Position numbers and translations under genes: made by a program
The notes under the pieces: generated by a model
What the model was told of the DNA's origin: nothing
Databases searched by the model: none
Seen by the model: only the letters and a program-made list of their open reading frames with translations
Shown: one piece after another, positions 31,439-40,340 of the stretch
How positions within the stretch are numbered: the first letter of the stretch is position 1
Layout of the letters: each line of letters starts with the position of its first letter
NCBI GenBank assembly: GCA_903937325.1
Contig: CAIZYV010000065.1
Coordinates: forward strand, 1 to 43,243
Direction: 5' to 3'
DNA length: 43,243 nucleotides
Origin: Candidatus Falkowiibacteriota bacterium
GTDB lineage: Bacteria > Patescibacteriota > Patescibacteriia > Patescibacteriales > UBA12465

Positions 31439-31978
31439 TTATCGCCCTTTCAAAAAAAATGGTTGCAAACGGCGACTAGCCAGAGCCAGGAGATTAAAAA
31501 ATAAGGCTACCAAGAAAACACCCAAGGCTAAACTCCAGGCTAATGATTCCCAAAAAGTGGCGGAAAACAAAAATAAGCGACCAGAAGAACCGGACCAATC
31601 AAAAATAACCAACAAAATATTAAAAATAAAAGCTTCAGCAGTGATTCCGATAATGCTTAGCAAAAGGAAAGAATATAAAGAACGGTTAGTTAAAACATTT
31701 TCTAAAACAAAATACATAATCACAGCACTTAAAAATAAAGACAGCAAGGACAAACCAAAGGGATGGAAGCTAAAAACATCTATAAAAAAACCAGCCGCTA
31801 AAGCTAAAAACCAAACACGATCACGACTAACCATTAAACAAGAAAAAATAATGGCGATTAAAATAATATCCAGATTACTCCATGGCCAAGGCAAGAAAGA
31901 AATTAAAGAAAATTGTACTAGAGCTAAAAACGCCGCCAAAGATAAGAAAATTAAAAATGAAAAAATCTTTTTATACAT
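31439..31978 (-). CDS. mreD: Rod shape-determining protein MreD
   Basis: 179 residues, about five membrane helices. Little sequence is conserved in the family, but WSNLDIILIAIIFSCL, the ALAAGFFIDVFSFHPFGLS motif (conserved GFxxD and PxG) and the position 3 bases after mreC are decisive. MreD is the membrane component of the elongasome with MreB and MreC. A long frame on the other strand here is a shadow. Confidence 0.9.
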   Translation of the reverse strand: MYKKIFSFLIFLSLAAFLALVQFSLISFLPWPWSNLDIILIAIIFSCLMVSRDRVWFLALAAGFFIDVFSFHPFGLSLLSLFLSAVIMYFVLENVLTNRSLYSFLLLSIIGITAEAFIFNILLVIFDWSGSSGRLFLFSATFWESLAWSLALGVFLVALFFNLLALASRRLQPFFLKGR

Positions 31979-31981
31979 AAA

Positions 31982-32797
31982 TTAAGGCAAAACAACAGCC
32001 ACAACCGTTAAATTATAAAGAGAGGCAATCGGTTCAATACTGACATCCTGCCAAATTTCATTACTTTGATTATTAACCTGAGCAACGCGACCAATTACTA
32101 GACCACGAGGAATATTGTCGCCTAACCCAGAGCTGATAACAATATCACCTTCTTTTATTTGCTCCATCTGCGGAATATAATTCATTTTAATGGTCAGGCC
32201 AAGTTCCCCCTCGGAAAGTCCGATGGTTTTAGTGCCGTTTAAAATAGCAGCCGCTAGCTGGCAGTTATTGCCGGTCGTCAAACAAGCTCTAGAACTATTA
32301 TCTTTTACTTCGATAATTTTGCCGATGATTACACCAGATTCATTAATTACTCCAAGACCAGTAATAATTCCATCTTTAGAACCTCTGTCTAAAATGATAT
32401 CCTGAGCATTACCTTCGGCATCAAAAAGATTCTGCCTGGAAACGATATTAGCGCTAACCAAACGATAATGATTATTATTATTTAAAAAATTTAATTGTTG
32501 GCGCAATTTGTTATTTTCCTCGACTAAGAGTTGTAATTGTGCCTGATCAACAATAGCAAGCACCAGTTTATTTTCTGCCACCGTTAATTTAGCCACAATC
32601 TCTTCAATAGAATTGGCATCATTCGGCCTCCCTTGGAACCAAGTGCTTAAACCATGCAAAGACTTGCCCAGAGGCCTAATCGCTATCGTCAAGCTATTTT
32701 CTAAAGGTCGCGACAAACGGGAAAAATGAGCAAAAAAAATAAAGGCGATAATAAAAAGCCAAAGCCAAATCTTTTTAATTTTCCAGGCTAAACGCAT
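31982..32797 (-). CDS. mreC: Rod shape-determining protein MreC
   Basis: 271 residues. A basic N-terminus and one membrane anchor (IWLWLFIIAFIFFAHF, about 10-25) precede a coiled-coil region (about 65-105, with EENNKLRQQLNFL). The extracytoplasmic beta-barrel domain follows, with VINESGVIIGKIIEVKDNSS and GDIVISSGLGDNIPRGLVIG as family signatures. MreC links MreB filaments to the peptidoglycan synthases. It lies between mreB and mreD with 3-base spacers. Confidence 0.95.
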   Translation of the reverse strand: MRLAWKIKKIWLWLFIIAFIFFAHFSRLSRPLENSLTIAIRPLGKSLHGLSTWFQGRPNDANSIEEIVAKLTVAENKLVLAIVDQAQLQLLVEENNKLRQQLNFLNNNNHYRLVSANIVSRQNLFDAEGNAQDIILDRGSKDGIITGLGVINESGVIIGKIIEVKDNSSRACLTTGNNCQLAAAILNGTKTIGLSEGELGLTIKMNYIPQMEQIKEGDIVISSGLGDNIPRGLVIGRVAQVNNQSNEIWQDVSIEPIASLYNLTVVAVVLP

Positions 32798-32800
32798 AAT

Positions 32801-33847
32801 TTATTTATCTAAAACAACATTGCTAAGGGTAACCTTGGCCAATAATTCTGGATCGCTAATTAAAATACCGGCGCCACGAACAACGCAAGTTAAGGGGTCG
32901 TCAACAATCTTTACAGGAATCTTAGCAGCAATTGAAATTGCCTGGTCAAGACCACGCAATAAAGCTCCACCACCAGATAAGTAAATACCGCTTTCATAAA
33001 TATCGGACACGAGCTCTGGAGGTGTTGTTTCTAAAATTGTCTTAATATTTTCGATTATCTTGCTAACGGTACGGCTAATTGCTTCTCTAATTTGCTTATC
33101 ATTAACCATGATGGCTTTTGGTAAACCGTTGATCAAATCGCGACCACGTACTTCCATTTCCTGAGTTTCAGCTCCAGGTATAGCTGAAGCAATGTTAATT
33201 TTTATCTCTTCCGCCAACTGTTCCCCAATCAAAATATTAAATTCTTCTCGAATATATTCAATAATATTATTATCAAATTCATTCCCAGCTAAACGCAGAG
33301 ATTTCCAGGTAACAACGCCACCTAAAGAAATAACAGCGATTTCCGTGCTCCCGCCGCCAATATCAACAATCATCGTGGCGGTCGCCTCAGTAACGGGCAA
33401 ATGAGCGCCGACGGCCGACGCCATTGCTTCTTCAACTAAATAAACTTTGCGCGCGCCAGCGGAACGAGCAGCATCTTCAACCGCTTTCTTTTCTACTTCG
33501 GTCAAATCTAAAGGAATACCAATAACAACGCGCGGACGAGGAACTAAAGCAAAATGCTCACGATGAACTTTATTGATAAAATATTTCAACATTTTTTCTG
33601 TCACTTCAAAATCAGAAATAACCCCGTCTATCATTGGTTTAATTGCTTCAATATGAGCAGGTGTTTTGCCGACCATTTTCTTAGCGGCCAAACCAACTTC
33701 TAGAATTTCATTAGTACGCTTGTTAATCGCCACAACAGACGGCTCATTAATAACTAAACCTTTATCGCTAACGACGATAAGCGTATTTTTAGTACCAAGG
33801 TCTATACCTAAATCATGACTAAATTTACCGATAAGTTTATTGAACAT
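32801..33847 (-). CDS. mreB: Rod shape-determining protein MreB
   Basis: 348 residues. LGIDLGTKNTLIVV is the phosphate-1 loop, MIVDIGGGSTEIAVISLGG the phosphate-2 loop and GIYLSGGGALLRGLD the adenosine motif. VVIGIPLDLTEVEKKAVEDA is typical of MreB. It polymerises under the membrane and guides elongation of the wall. As the copy adjoining mreC and mreD it is the main MreB. It follows proS by 10 bases. Confidence 0.96.
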   Translation of the reverse strand: MFNKLIGKFSHDLGIDLGTKNTLIVVSDKGLVINEPSVVAINKRTNEILEVGLAAKKMVGKTPAHIEAIKPMIDGVISDFEVTEKMLKYFINKVHREHFALVPRPRVVIGIPLDLTEVEKKAVEDAARSAGARKVYLVEEAMASAVGAHLPVTEATATMIVDIGGGSTEIAVISLGGVVTWKSLRLAGNEFDNNIIEYIREEFNILIGEQLAEEIKINIASAIPGAETQEMEVRGRDLINGLPKAIMVNDKQIREAISRTVSKIIENIKTILETTPPELVSDIYESGIYLSGGGALLRGLDQAISIAAKIPVKIVDDPLTCVVRGAGILISDPELLAKVTLSNVVLDK

Positions 33848-33857
33848 AAATCAAAAA

Positions 33858-35294
33858 TTAATAGCTTTTAGCAAAAAACCAATCATGTTTAGCCGGCTGG
33901 CCACTAATAAAACATTGAGACTGGCTCGGTCCTTCTTTTTCATATTCAGGCGGCAAGCAGCGGGAAACCATGCCGAACCTTTCTTTTAACATTTTTTCCG
34001 TTTTTGGATCCTCACTCCAACTAGCACGAAACCAGCCAGAACGGTCGTCTATCTCATCCCAACTCTTAATTGTATAAATATGATTGCGCGTATACTCATC
34101 AGCTTGCTGATAAAGATTGGTATGAATACTGGCCATTAATTTTTCCAAATAAACAGGCAAATCGGCCAAAAGAATATTTTCCTTACTATCAAGATCGCGA
34201 CGAAATACTGTTACCGTCGCCGCTCCGGCTTCTTGACCACCTATTTCTAAACGTACTGGCACACCGCGCACTTCCCAATAATTAAATTTGAAACCGGGAG
34301 TCTGATTATCGCGCTCATCAATCTTCAAACGATATTTAGTACCTAAAAATTCTTTAATTTGCCGAGAATAAGAAAGAACAATTTCTTTTCCGGCATCATC
34401 CCGATAAATTGGCACTATCACTACCTGAATAGGAGCAATATTAGGCGGCAAGCGTAAACCATTATCATCGCCATGCACCATAATCAAAGCGCCAACGGAT
34501 CGCCAAGATAAACCCCAGCTATTTTGGTGGCCAAGATGGCTTTCACCATCAGCTCCTAAATAGTTAACGCCAAAAACAGAAGCAAAATTAGTCCCTAAAT
34601 AATGGCTGGTTGCACCCTGAATTGCCTTACCGTCTTTTGCCATCAGTTCCGCTGTCATAGTTGTTACTGCTCCAGCGAATTTTTCATTTTCTGATTTGCG
34701 ACCGACAAAAGTCGGAATGGCCATAAATTCATAAATATCACGATAGATGCCGAGCATTTTTATCATTTCCGATCGAGCTTCTTCCTCGTTAGCAAAAACA
34801 GTATGACCTTCTTGCCATAAAAATTCACTCCAGCGCAAAAAAGCACGCGGGCGCTTTTCCCAACGCACAACATTTGCCCATTGATTTAAACGCAAAGGCA
34901 AATCTTTATAACTTTGAATCCATTTGGCATAAGTCTTATACATCGCCGCCTCACTAGTCGGCCTAATTGCCAGCTTATTAACCAATTCTTCCCCGCCGGC
35001 ATGAGTAACAACCGCTAATTCCGGCGAGAAACCTTCAACGTGACTTTTTTCAGCTTCAAGATTTTCCAAAGGCACAAAAATAGGAAAATAAACATTCTCA
35101 ACCCCATCATCCTCAAGACGACGGCTAAGTTCCGCTTTAATTAATTCCCAGATTTTCAAACCATAAGGGCGAACTATACCGCAACCACGTACTTCCGAGC
35201 TTTCCGCTAATTCCGCTTCCCTAACCACATCCTGATACCAGGCCGGAAAATCATCCGCTTGTTTAGTAATAGTTTTTTTCTCTGATTTGGCCAT
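33858..35294 (-). CDS. proS: Prolyl-tRNA synthetase, archaeal/eukaryotic type
   Basis: 478 residues, with no editing insertion domain, so it is the archaeal-type (ProS type 3) rather than the 570-residue bacterial form. The N-terminus has DFPAWYQDVVREAELAE and SEVRGCGIVRPYGLKIWE. Class II motif 2 is NVVRWEKRPRAFLRWSEFLW followed by QEGHTVFA. HYLGTNFASVF and SWGLSWRSVGALIMVHGD lie in the active site. The anticodon domain follows, and the chain ends in FFAKSY, as in type 3 enzymes. It lies between ruvA and mreB. Confidence 0.95.
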   Translation of the reverse strand: MAKSEKKTITKQADDFPAWYQDVVREAELAESSEVRGCGIVRPYGLKIWELIKAELSRRLEDDGVENVYFPIFVPLENLEAEKSHVEGFSPELAVVTHAGGEELVNKLAIRPTSEAAMYKTYAKWIQSYKDLPLRLNQWANVVRWEKRPRAFLRWSEFLWQEGHTVFANEEEARSEMIKMLGIYRDIYEFMAIPTFVGRKSENEKFAGAVTTMTAELMAKDGKAIQGATSHYLGTNFASVFGVNYLGADGESHLGHQNSWGLSWRSVGALIMVHGDDNGLRLPPNIAPIQVVIVPIYRDDAGKEIVLSYSRQIKEFLGTKYRLKIDERDNQTPGFKFNYWEVRGVPVRLEIGGQEAGAATVTVFRRDLDSKENILLADLPVYLEKLMASIHTNLYQQADEYTRNHIYTIKSWDEIDDRSGWFRASWSEDPKTEKMLKERFGMVSRCLPPEYEKEGPSQSQCFISGQPAKHDWFFAKSY

Positions 35295-35315
35295 ATATTT
35301 TAAAATTATCTCTAT

Positions 35316-35900
35316 TTAGCGGCTATTAATTTTCTTTAAAGCGGCTTTAACGCGAGCACCACTATCGGATAAGCTCGGATCCAAATTATTTAGAGCTAGG
35401 CGTGCATCAGGCAAGGAATAACCCAGAGACATGAGAGCATCTAATTCATCACTGAAACCAACTGGCAAATTAGCGGCCGAGAGAACGGCGCCGTCAACGC
35501 TTCTAATTAATTTATTTTTTAATTCTAAAACTATCCGTTCCGCAGTTTTTTTCCCGATACCAGCAACCTTAGTCAACAAAGCGGCATCATCTCGTATCAC
35601 TGCCTCCCGAATATCATTAATTGCGGCGATAGAAAGAACACCAAGCGCCGATTTCGGACCAACACCGGATACTGATAATAACATTTGAAATAATTCTAGC
35701 TCCTCAAGATTACGAAAGCCATAAAGGTCAGAAGCATCCTCCCGTACTTGATGAGATAAATAAAATTCCTGCTCAGCGCCTATTTTAACAGACGACAGCA
35801 GTGATTCGCCGGCAAAAATCTGGTAGCCGACCTTATTAACCTCTAATATCAGGTAATTATTACTTTTAGCCAAAACTTGGCCGCATAAATAGGCAAGCAT
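35316..35900 (-). CDS. ruvA: Holliday junction DNA helicase subunit RuvA
   Basis: 194 residues: an N-terminal OB-fold (MLAYLCGQVLAKSNNYLILE), two helix-hairpin-helix motifs (LLSVSGVGPKSALGVLS near 73-89 and LTKVAGIGKKTAERIVLELK near 104-123), and a C-terminal three-helix domain (DELDALMSLGY). RuvA tetramers bind four-way junctions and recruit RuvB for branch migration. RuvB is not in the window. Overlapping -10 boxes lie just upstream of the start. Confidence 0.95.
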   Translation of the reverse strand: MLAYLCGQVLAKSNNYLILEVNKVGYQIFAGESLLSSVKIGAEQEFYLSHQVREDASDLYGFRNLEELELFQMLLSVSGVGPKSALGVLSIAAINDIREAVIRDDAALLTKVAGIGKKTAERIVLELKNKLIRSVDGAVLSAANLPVGFSDELDALMSLGYSLPDARLALNNLDPSLSDSGARVKAALKKINSR

Positions 35901-35908
35901 ATATTTTC

Positions 35909-35919
35909 AGTATAGTATA
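35909..35919 (-). promoter_or_regulatory. Tandem -10 boxes upstream of ruvA
   Basis: TATACT occurs twice on the minus strand, overlapping by one base (35909-35914 and 35914-35919). The nearer copy ends 8 bases before the ATG. No good -35 box is found at 17 bases, so promoter strength is uncertain. Confidence 0.4.
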
Positions 35920-35951
35920 TCTGTTGCTTTAATTAAATCTTGACAAAATAA

Positions 35952-36902
35952 CTAGAAACGTTTAATGCGAATTAGGCCGGAAAGCGTTATAATTTCCACT
36001 CCCTGTTTTTCGATTTCATCCAAAATTAAATTCATCCCCAAAGAATCGGAAGACATATGCCCAGCGATAATAACATTGATATGATATTTCTCCGCTTCCT
36101 TGCGATGCTCTTCGCCCATATGCATACCAATAACGGTACCAATTCCATATTGTGCCATCTTCTCATAAATATCTTTAGAACCACTGGTGCCACCGGTAAA
36201 TTCTGTTACCACCACCTTACCCAAGCTACGCTCGGGCGCACCGGCAAATATTTTCGGACCAGCCTTCAAAGCTTCAGCCGCCGCATATTCCGGAATCGTT
36301 TTCAAAAAATCCACTAACTCACCAACAGTCTCAAGCTTATCTCCTTCCTGGGCAAGAGCATTAATAATAAATTGCGCGGAAAGATTATCGGCTGGCGTAT
36401 GTAAACACATAAAATCGAGACCTAGCAAACGCGCTAAATCAACGGAACGCTGATGATTTATCGGACTAACACCACGAGTAACCTCAGAAATGCGTGGCTG
36501 AATAAGAGATTCGGCAATATTTATCGGCACACCATATTGCGCTAAAACTTGAGCCTGTAAATGCATAACGGTTGAGAGATCGGCTAACGCCTCTCCCTCG
36601 GGATGATGAGCAATGACTAAATCAATATCACCACGCTGTTTAGCGTATAAGAGTTCAGAGCCTTCAATATCAATGCCGGCGATTATTTTTTTAATCACTT
36701 TATCACCACTAGTACATAAGACACGAGAATCAGAATAAGGATTTTCTAAAGATTCATTATCAAAAGATTTTTTCTCTTTTTCGCTCATCTCCTCATATTT
36801 TTTCAAGCTTTTTGCCAAATGGCGACGAACGTAATCTTCACCTCGTAAATCCGCTTTAATTCCTTGAGCAATGGCTGATTGATATATTCCTTGTGTAGTC
36901 AT
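35952..36902 (-). CDS. NIF3 (DUF34)-like metal-binding protein
   Basis: 316 residues. LVIAHHPEGEALADL (H99, H100) and the C-terminal NVIIAGHMSSDSLGMNLILDEI match the two metal-binding halves of the NIF3/DUF34 family, whose members bind two divalent metals. The N-terminal 70 residues are an extra helical part (EKEKKSFDNESLENPYSD). Its biochemical role is not established in any family member I can assign here. It is the last gene of the lemA operon, 17 bases after the PEP-mobile-domain gene. Confidence 0.8.
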   Translation of the reverse strand: MTTQGIYQSAIAQGIKADLRGEDYVRRHLAKSLKKYEEMSEKEKKSFDNESLENPYSDSRVLCTSGDKVIKKIIAGIDIEGSELLYAKQRGDIDLVIAHHPEGEALADLSTVMHLQAQVLAQYGVPINIAESLIQPRISEVTRGVSPINHQRSVDLARLLGLDFMCLHTPADNLSAQFIINALAQEGDKLETVGELVDFLKTIPEYAAAEALKAGPKIFAGAPERSLGKVVVTEFTGGTSGSKDIYEKMAQYGIGTVIGMHMGEEHRKEAEKYHINVIIAGHMSSDSLGMNLILDEIEKQGVEIITLSGLIRIKRF

Positions 36903-36919
36903 ATTTACAATTTAATTAA

Positions 36920-37981
36920 TTATTTAATTATTCTAATTTCTCCTGCATCCGCATCAACGGTTATTAAATCGCCGCTTTTTAATATTTTTGTAGCTACTTG
37001 TGTGCCAATGATGCAAGGCTTTTTTAATTCTCTAGCAGTAATTGCCGCATGTGATAGAATCCCACCGGCATCAGTCACAAAAGCTCCAGATTTTTTCATA
37101 AACGGTAGGTACTCCGGCCGTGTCATACCGGTAACCAAAATATCACCAGTAGAAAATTCACCCTGATAATGCAAAGGATCGTTTATAATTCTTGCCCGAC
37201 CACTAACTTTGCCAGGATAAGCAACCTGCCCTTTAATAACATCAGAAAAAGAATTAGGCGTAATAATATTTTCTATTTTTTCCGCCTCCTCACCGACAAA
37301 ATTCCAGTGATCACCTAAATTAAAAAATTGAGCCGCTAATATAAATCTATTTTGCAATAATTCTTTATTCGGCAAAGGACGATTTTGTAAATAAGCGCGA
37401 AGCTCATCTTTAGTTGTGCAAAGGATTAATTCCGGACTTAAAGCGGTAAATTCAGCAATTTGTTCGGCAATCTTAGTCATAAATATTTCCTGATCATGGA
37501 AAACCGGCTCAGCATATACACGTGCCTCCTCCAAAACTGCCAGATATTTGTCTAATTGCTCTGGGTCGAGATAATCAACAATATATTTAATATAAATATG
37601 AGAAAGATAATAAACAGTAATCTGCTCCCAAAAATTATCGTAAATAGCTAAATCAATCTTTTTAGCAGCATATTTTTTCATAAATCCTAAAGCATCATCG
37701 GCATCAGATTTAAGAGCATTCGCTAAAAATATCGGTTTGTTTTTATCTTTCTTTATCTCTCCTATTAAATATCCACAAAAAATATCACGATCAGCCCGGC
37801 TAACCCAGCAATCACTGGATAATTGTCGATGGATATAAACAACCCGAGGATAAGCCGGCTTTCCGCTTAAAGATGGTCTAATTGACCACATTTCTCCAAA
37901 TTGAGAACAGGAGTGAAAGCTCCACTTACCAGACCAGACTTTCAGCCAATCACGCCTATTTTTCAACTCTTGAATATCCAT
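36920..37981 (-). CDS. Stand-alone PEP-utiliser mobile (phosphohistidine) domain protein
   Basis: 353 residues. The C-terminal 85 residues are a swivelling phosphohistidine domain: GKVSGRARIINDPLHYQ, DILVTGMTRPEYLPFM, then TDAGGILSHAAITARELKKP with the phosphorylatable histidine at H311, and CIIGT. This domain normally shuttles phosphate between an ATP-grasp and a PEP-binding barrel in PEP synthase and PPDK. Neither partner domain is present. The N-terminal 250 residues (tryptophan- and tyrosine-rich, e.g. DNFWEQITVYYLSHIYIKYI) match nothing I recognise but resemble the linker part of small PEP-synthase-like proteins. It lies 4 bases after htpX. Confidence 0.82.
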   Translation of the reverse strand: MDIQELKNRRDWLKVWSGKWSFHSCSQFGEMWSIRPSLSGKPAYPRVVYIHRQLSSDCWVSRADRDIFCGYLIGEIKKDKNKPIFLANALKSDADDALGFMKKYAAKKIDLAIYDNFWEQITVYYLSHIYIKYIVDYLDPEQLDKYLAVLEEARVYAEPVFHDQEIFMTKIAEQIAEFTALSPELILCTTKDELRAYLQNRPLPNKELLQNRFILAAQFFNLGDHWNFVGEEAEKIENIITPNSFSDVIKGQVAYPGKVSGRARIINDPLHYQGEFSTGDILVTGMTRPEYLPFMKKSGAFVTDAGGILSHAAITARELKKPCIIGTQVATKILKSGDLITVDADAGEIRIIK

Positions 37982-37985
37982 ATGA

Positions 37986-38897
37986 TTATATTTGCCCTCT
38001 TAATTTCTTAATCCTTTCTGTAATAGGAGGATGAGTCATCATCATCTTCGCAAACCAAGATATTTTTTCATTCTCTTCTTTACCTTTAAACGGAGAAACA
38101 ATATACATATGCGCCGTTGCTCGATTCGCTGCCTCCAAGGGCTCGCGGTCACCACTTATTTTTTCTAAGGCTCGCGCTAGGCCTTCCGGATAACGAGTTA
38201 AAAGAGCAGCATCCGCATCGGCGGCAAATTCTCTTTTCCGCGAAACAGCCAGTCGCAGAAGCTGAGCGAAAAGTGGCGCTAAGATAGAAAAAACAATAGC
38301 TAAAATAAACATTATTGTTCCCAGCTGATTATTATCATTATTATTATGTTTGCGACCACCAAAAAATGACCAACGACGAAACCAATCAGCCAACAAAACA
38401 ACAATACCAACCAGCACAGTTGCAATCGTCGAAATTAAAATATCGCGATTACCAATATGTGATAATTCATGAGCAATTACGCCTTCTAACTCCACTTTTT
38501 CTAATTTTCCTAAAATACCAGAGGTAACAGCGATGGCGGCGTGATGAGGGTCTCGACCAGTGGCAAAAGCGTTAGGGGCACTGTCTTCAATAATATAAAT
38601 TTTTGGCAGAGGCAGACCGGCAGCAATACAAAGATTTTCTACTAAACGATAAAGTTCGCGGTTATTATTTTTATCTATTTCTTTAGCCTGCGACATTGCC
38701 AAAACGATCTTATCGCTAAACCAATAACTAATAAAACTCATCGAGATACTTATAAAAACCGCTATATAAACAATAGCGACATCATCCATCGCTAAAGAAA
38801 AAATATAACCGACCAACATTATAAAGATGAAAAACCCGGTCATTAAAAACCAGGTTTTTCTTTTATTGACGGCACTATATGAATATAAATTTGTCAT
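37986..38897 (-). CDS. htpX: Membrane metalloprotease HtpX
   Basis: 303 residues. Two N-terminal membrane helices (about 16-55), then the M48 zinc site HELSH (H143, E144, H147) and the third ligand E223 in SRKREFAADADA. Two further hydrophobic segments lie between. SAPNAFATGRDPHHAAIAVT is the usual M48 block before the zinc motif. HtpX degrades misfolded membrane proteins. The arrangement with lemA and an SPFH protein fits a membrane quality-control unit. Confidence 0.96.
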   Translation of the reverse strand: MTNLYSYSAVNKRKTWFLMTGFFIFIMLVGYIFSLAMDDVAIVYIAVFISISMSFISYWFSDKIVLAMSQAKEIDKNNNRELYRLVENLCIAAGLPLPKIYIIEDSAPNAFATGRDPHHAAIAVTSGILGKLEKVELEGVIAHELSHIGNRDILISTIATVLVGIVVLLADWFRRWSFFGGRKHNNNDNNQLGTIMFILAIVFSILAPLFAQLLRLAVSRKREFAADADAALLTRYPEGLARALEKISGDREPLEAANRATAHMYIVSPFKGKEENEKISWFAKMMMTHPPITERIKKLRGQI

Positions 38898-38907
38898 ACT
38901 TAATCCC

Positions 38908-39666
38908 TTATTTATTCTCTTGGGTCATTTTTTTGGCAAAACCGTCAAAAGCTCTTAATACTTCAACCGGGGTCAAGAAAACAACGGTATTAGACTGATC
39001 GGAAGAAATATCATTTATCGCTTGTAAGGTGCGCAAGTGCAAGGCTCCTGGAGTTTCGGCTAAAACTTTAGCGGCCTGAGAAATATTAGCGGAAGCTGCT
39101 AATTCACCTTCAGAATTAATAATTACGGCCCGCTTCTCTCTTTCTGCTTCTGCTTGTTTAGCGATTGTTCTTTCCATTGATTCCGGTAAAGATACATCTT
39201 TTAATTCAACATTATTAACGTGAATGCCCCAGTCTCCGGTTTCTTTTTCGACTATTTCCCGGATACGATCAGCAATTTTATCGCGCTGAGCAAGTAATTC
39301 ATCTAAGGTAACTTCGCCAACGATGTTGCGCATAGTAGTTTGTGCGTATTGGGAGATGGCGTATTGATAGTTTTCAACTTCAATGATAACTTTTTCTGCC
39401 GCCACAACTTTATAATAAATCACCGCGTTAACGGTTACAGAGACGTTATCGCGAGTAATTGCTCTTTGATCAGGCACGTCAACTGCTTTAATACGTACAT
39501 CGACTTTGCGAAAAGATTGAAAAATAGGAATTAATATGCGCCAACCAGGTTGCATGACATAGGAATAACGGCCCATGGTAAAGACCACTCCCCGTTCATA
39601 CTGATTAACTTGCTTTAAAAAAGCGAGGATTAAAATAATGACAGCGACAATAATGTAAATCCACAT
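38908..39666 (-). CDS. SPFH-family membrane protein (slipin/stomatin-like)
   Basis: 252 residues: one N-terminal membrane anchor (MWIYIIVAVIILILAFL), then the SPFH domain (QYERGVVFTMGRYSYVMQPG, RIKAVDVPDQRAITRDNVSV and AQTTMRNIVGEVTLDELLAQ), then a helical region rich in Ala, Glu and Lys. It is typical of bacterial slipins, which scaffold membrane microdomains and associate with proteases. It lies between lemA and htpX. Confidence 0.93.
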   Translation of the reverse strand: MWIYIIVAVIILILAFLKQVNQYERGVVFTMGRYSYVMQPGWRILIPIFQSFRKVDVRIKAVDVPDQRAITRDNVSVTVNAVIYYKVVAAEKVIIEVENYQYAISQYAQTTMRNIVGEVTLDELLAQRDKIADRIREIVEKETGDWGIHVNNVELKDVSLPESMERTIAKQAEAEREKRAVIINSEGELAASANISQAAKVLAETPGALHLRTLQAINDISSDQSNTVVFLTPVEVLRAFDGFAKKMTQENK

Positions 39667-39686
39667 ATATTTTTTATTAAATAATT

Positions 39687-40244
39687 TTAAAATTTAACGG
39701 CTACCACTTCTTTTTCCTCTTCAGCCGCCGCAAAGAAAGCATAATCTTTAAAACCAAGCATGCGCCCGAAAATATTAGTCGGAACACTCTGCAATTTAGT
39801 ATTGAAATCGCGAGCATTGGTATTATAGAAACGACGAGAAGCCATAATCTTATCTTCCGTATCAGTTAAATCGCGCTGCAATTCTAAAAAGTTTTGATTC
39901 GCTTTTAAATCGGGATAGTTTTCCGCTAAAGCAAAAATGGATTTTAAGGTTGAAGATAAAGTATTTTCCGCTTTTACAACAGCCGCCGGATCATGACTGG
40001 CCTGAGCGCTAACTGCGTTATTACGAGCCGCCACTACCTGGCTAAAAGTTTCCTGCTCATGCGCGGCATAACCTTTGACCGTTTCTATCAAATTAGGAAT
40101 TAAATCATGACGTCTCTTTAATTGGACATCTATATCGCTCCAAGCTTCATCCACTCTATTTTTAGAACTGATAAGACCATTGTACATAGCCACAAGAGCT
40201 AGGGCCAAAAGCACAATGACTCCGATAATAATCCAAGTAGTCAT
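39687..40244 (-). CDS. lemA: LemA family protein
   Basis: 185 residues from the ATG at 40244 (MTTWIIIGVIVLLALALVAMYN). In-frame starts at 40280 and 40286 would add charged residues before the membrane segment and are less typical. One N-terminal membrane helix is followed by the LemA helical bundle: RVDEAWSDIDVQLKRRHDLI, PNLIETVKGYAAHEQETF and RRFYNTNARDFNTKLQ. LemA genes are often linked to htpX. It is the first gene of the operon, behind a strong promoter. Confidence 0.93.
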   Translation of the reverse strand: MTTWIIIGVIVLLALALVAMYNGLISSKNRVDEAWSDIDVQLKRRHDLIPNLIETVKGYAAHEQETFSQVVAARNNAVSAQASHDPAAVVKAENTLSSTLKSIFALAENYPDLKANQNFLELQRDLTDTEDKIMASRRFYNTNARDFNTKLQSVPTNIFGRMLGFKDYAFFAAAEEEKEVVAVKF

Positions 40245-40307
40245 AAATATTGTAAGCGATCGAAAAATATCTTTTTCCATCGGCAAATTTAATGAATTAA
40301 CCCTATA

Positions 40308-40336
40308 ATTATAGCAGAAAAAAGGATTTTTGTCTA
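40308..40336 (-). promoter_or_regulatory. Promoter of the lemA-SPFH-htpX operon
   Basis: TAGACA (40331-40336), a 17-base spacer and a perfect TATAAT (40308-40313) on the minus strand, beginning 5 bases after the ileS stop. The predicted start near 40301 gives a leader of about 57 bases to the ATG at 40244. Confidence 0.75.
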
Positions 40337-40340
40337 AAAG

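Noticed and set aside
31557..31985. 142-codon plus-strand reading frame opposite mreD
   Set aside because: Lysine-rich product that is a shadow of the hydrophobic mreD frame; mreD has family motifs and operon context.
36187..36453. 88-codon plus-strand frame within the NIF3-like gene
   Set aside because: Antisense shadow of a conserved gene with no promoter or family match.
40314..40330. A/T-rich near-palindrome after ileS as a terminator
   Set aside because: The AAAAATCC/GGATTTTT-like sequence is only imperfectly paired, has no stable GC stem and forms the spacer of the lemA promoter.
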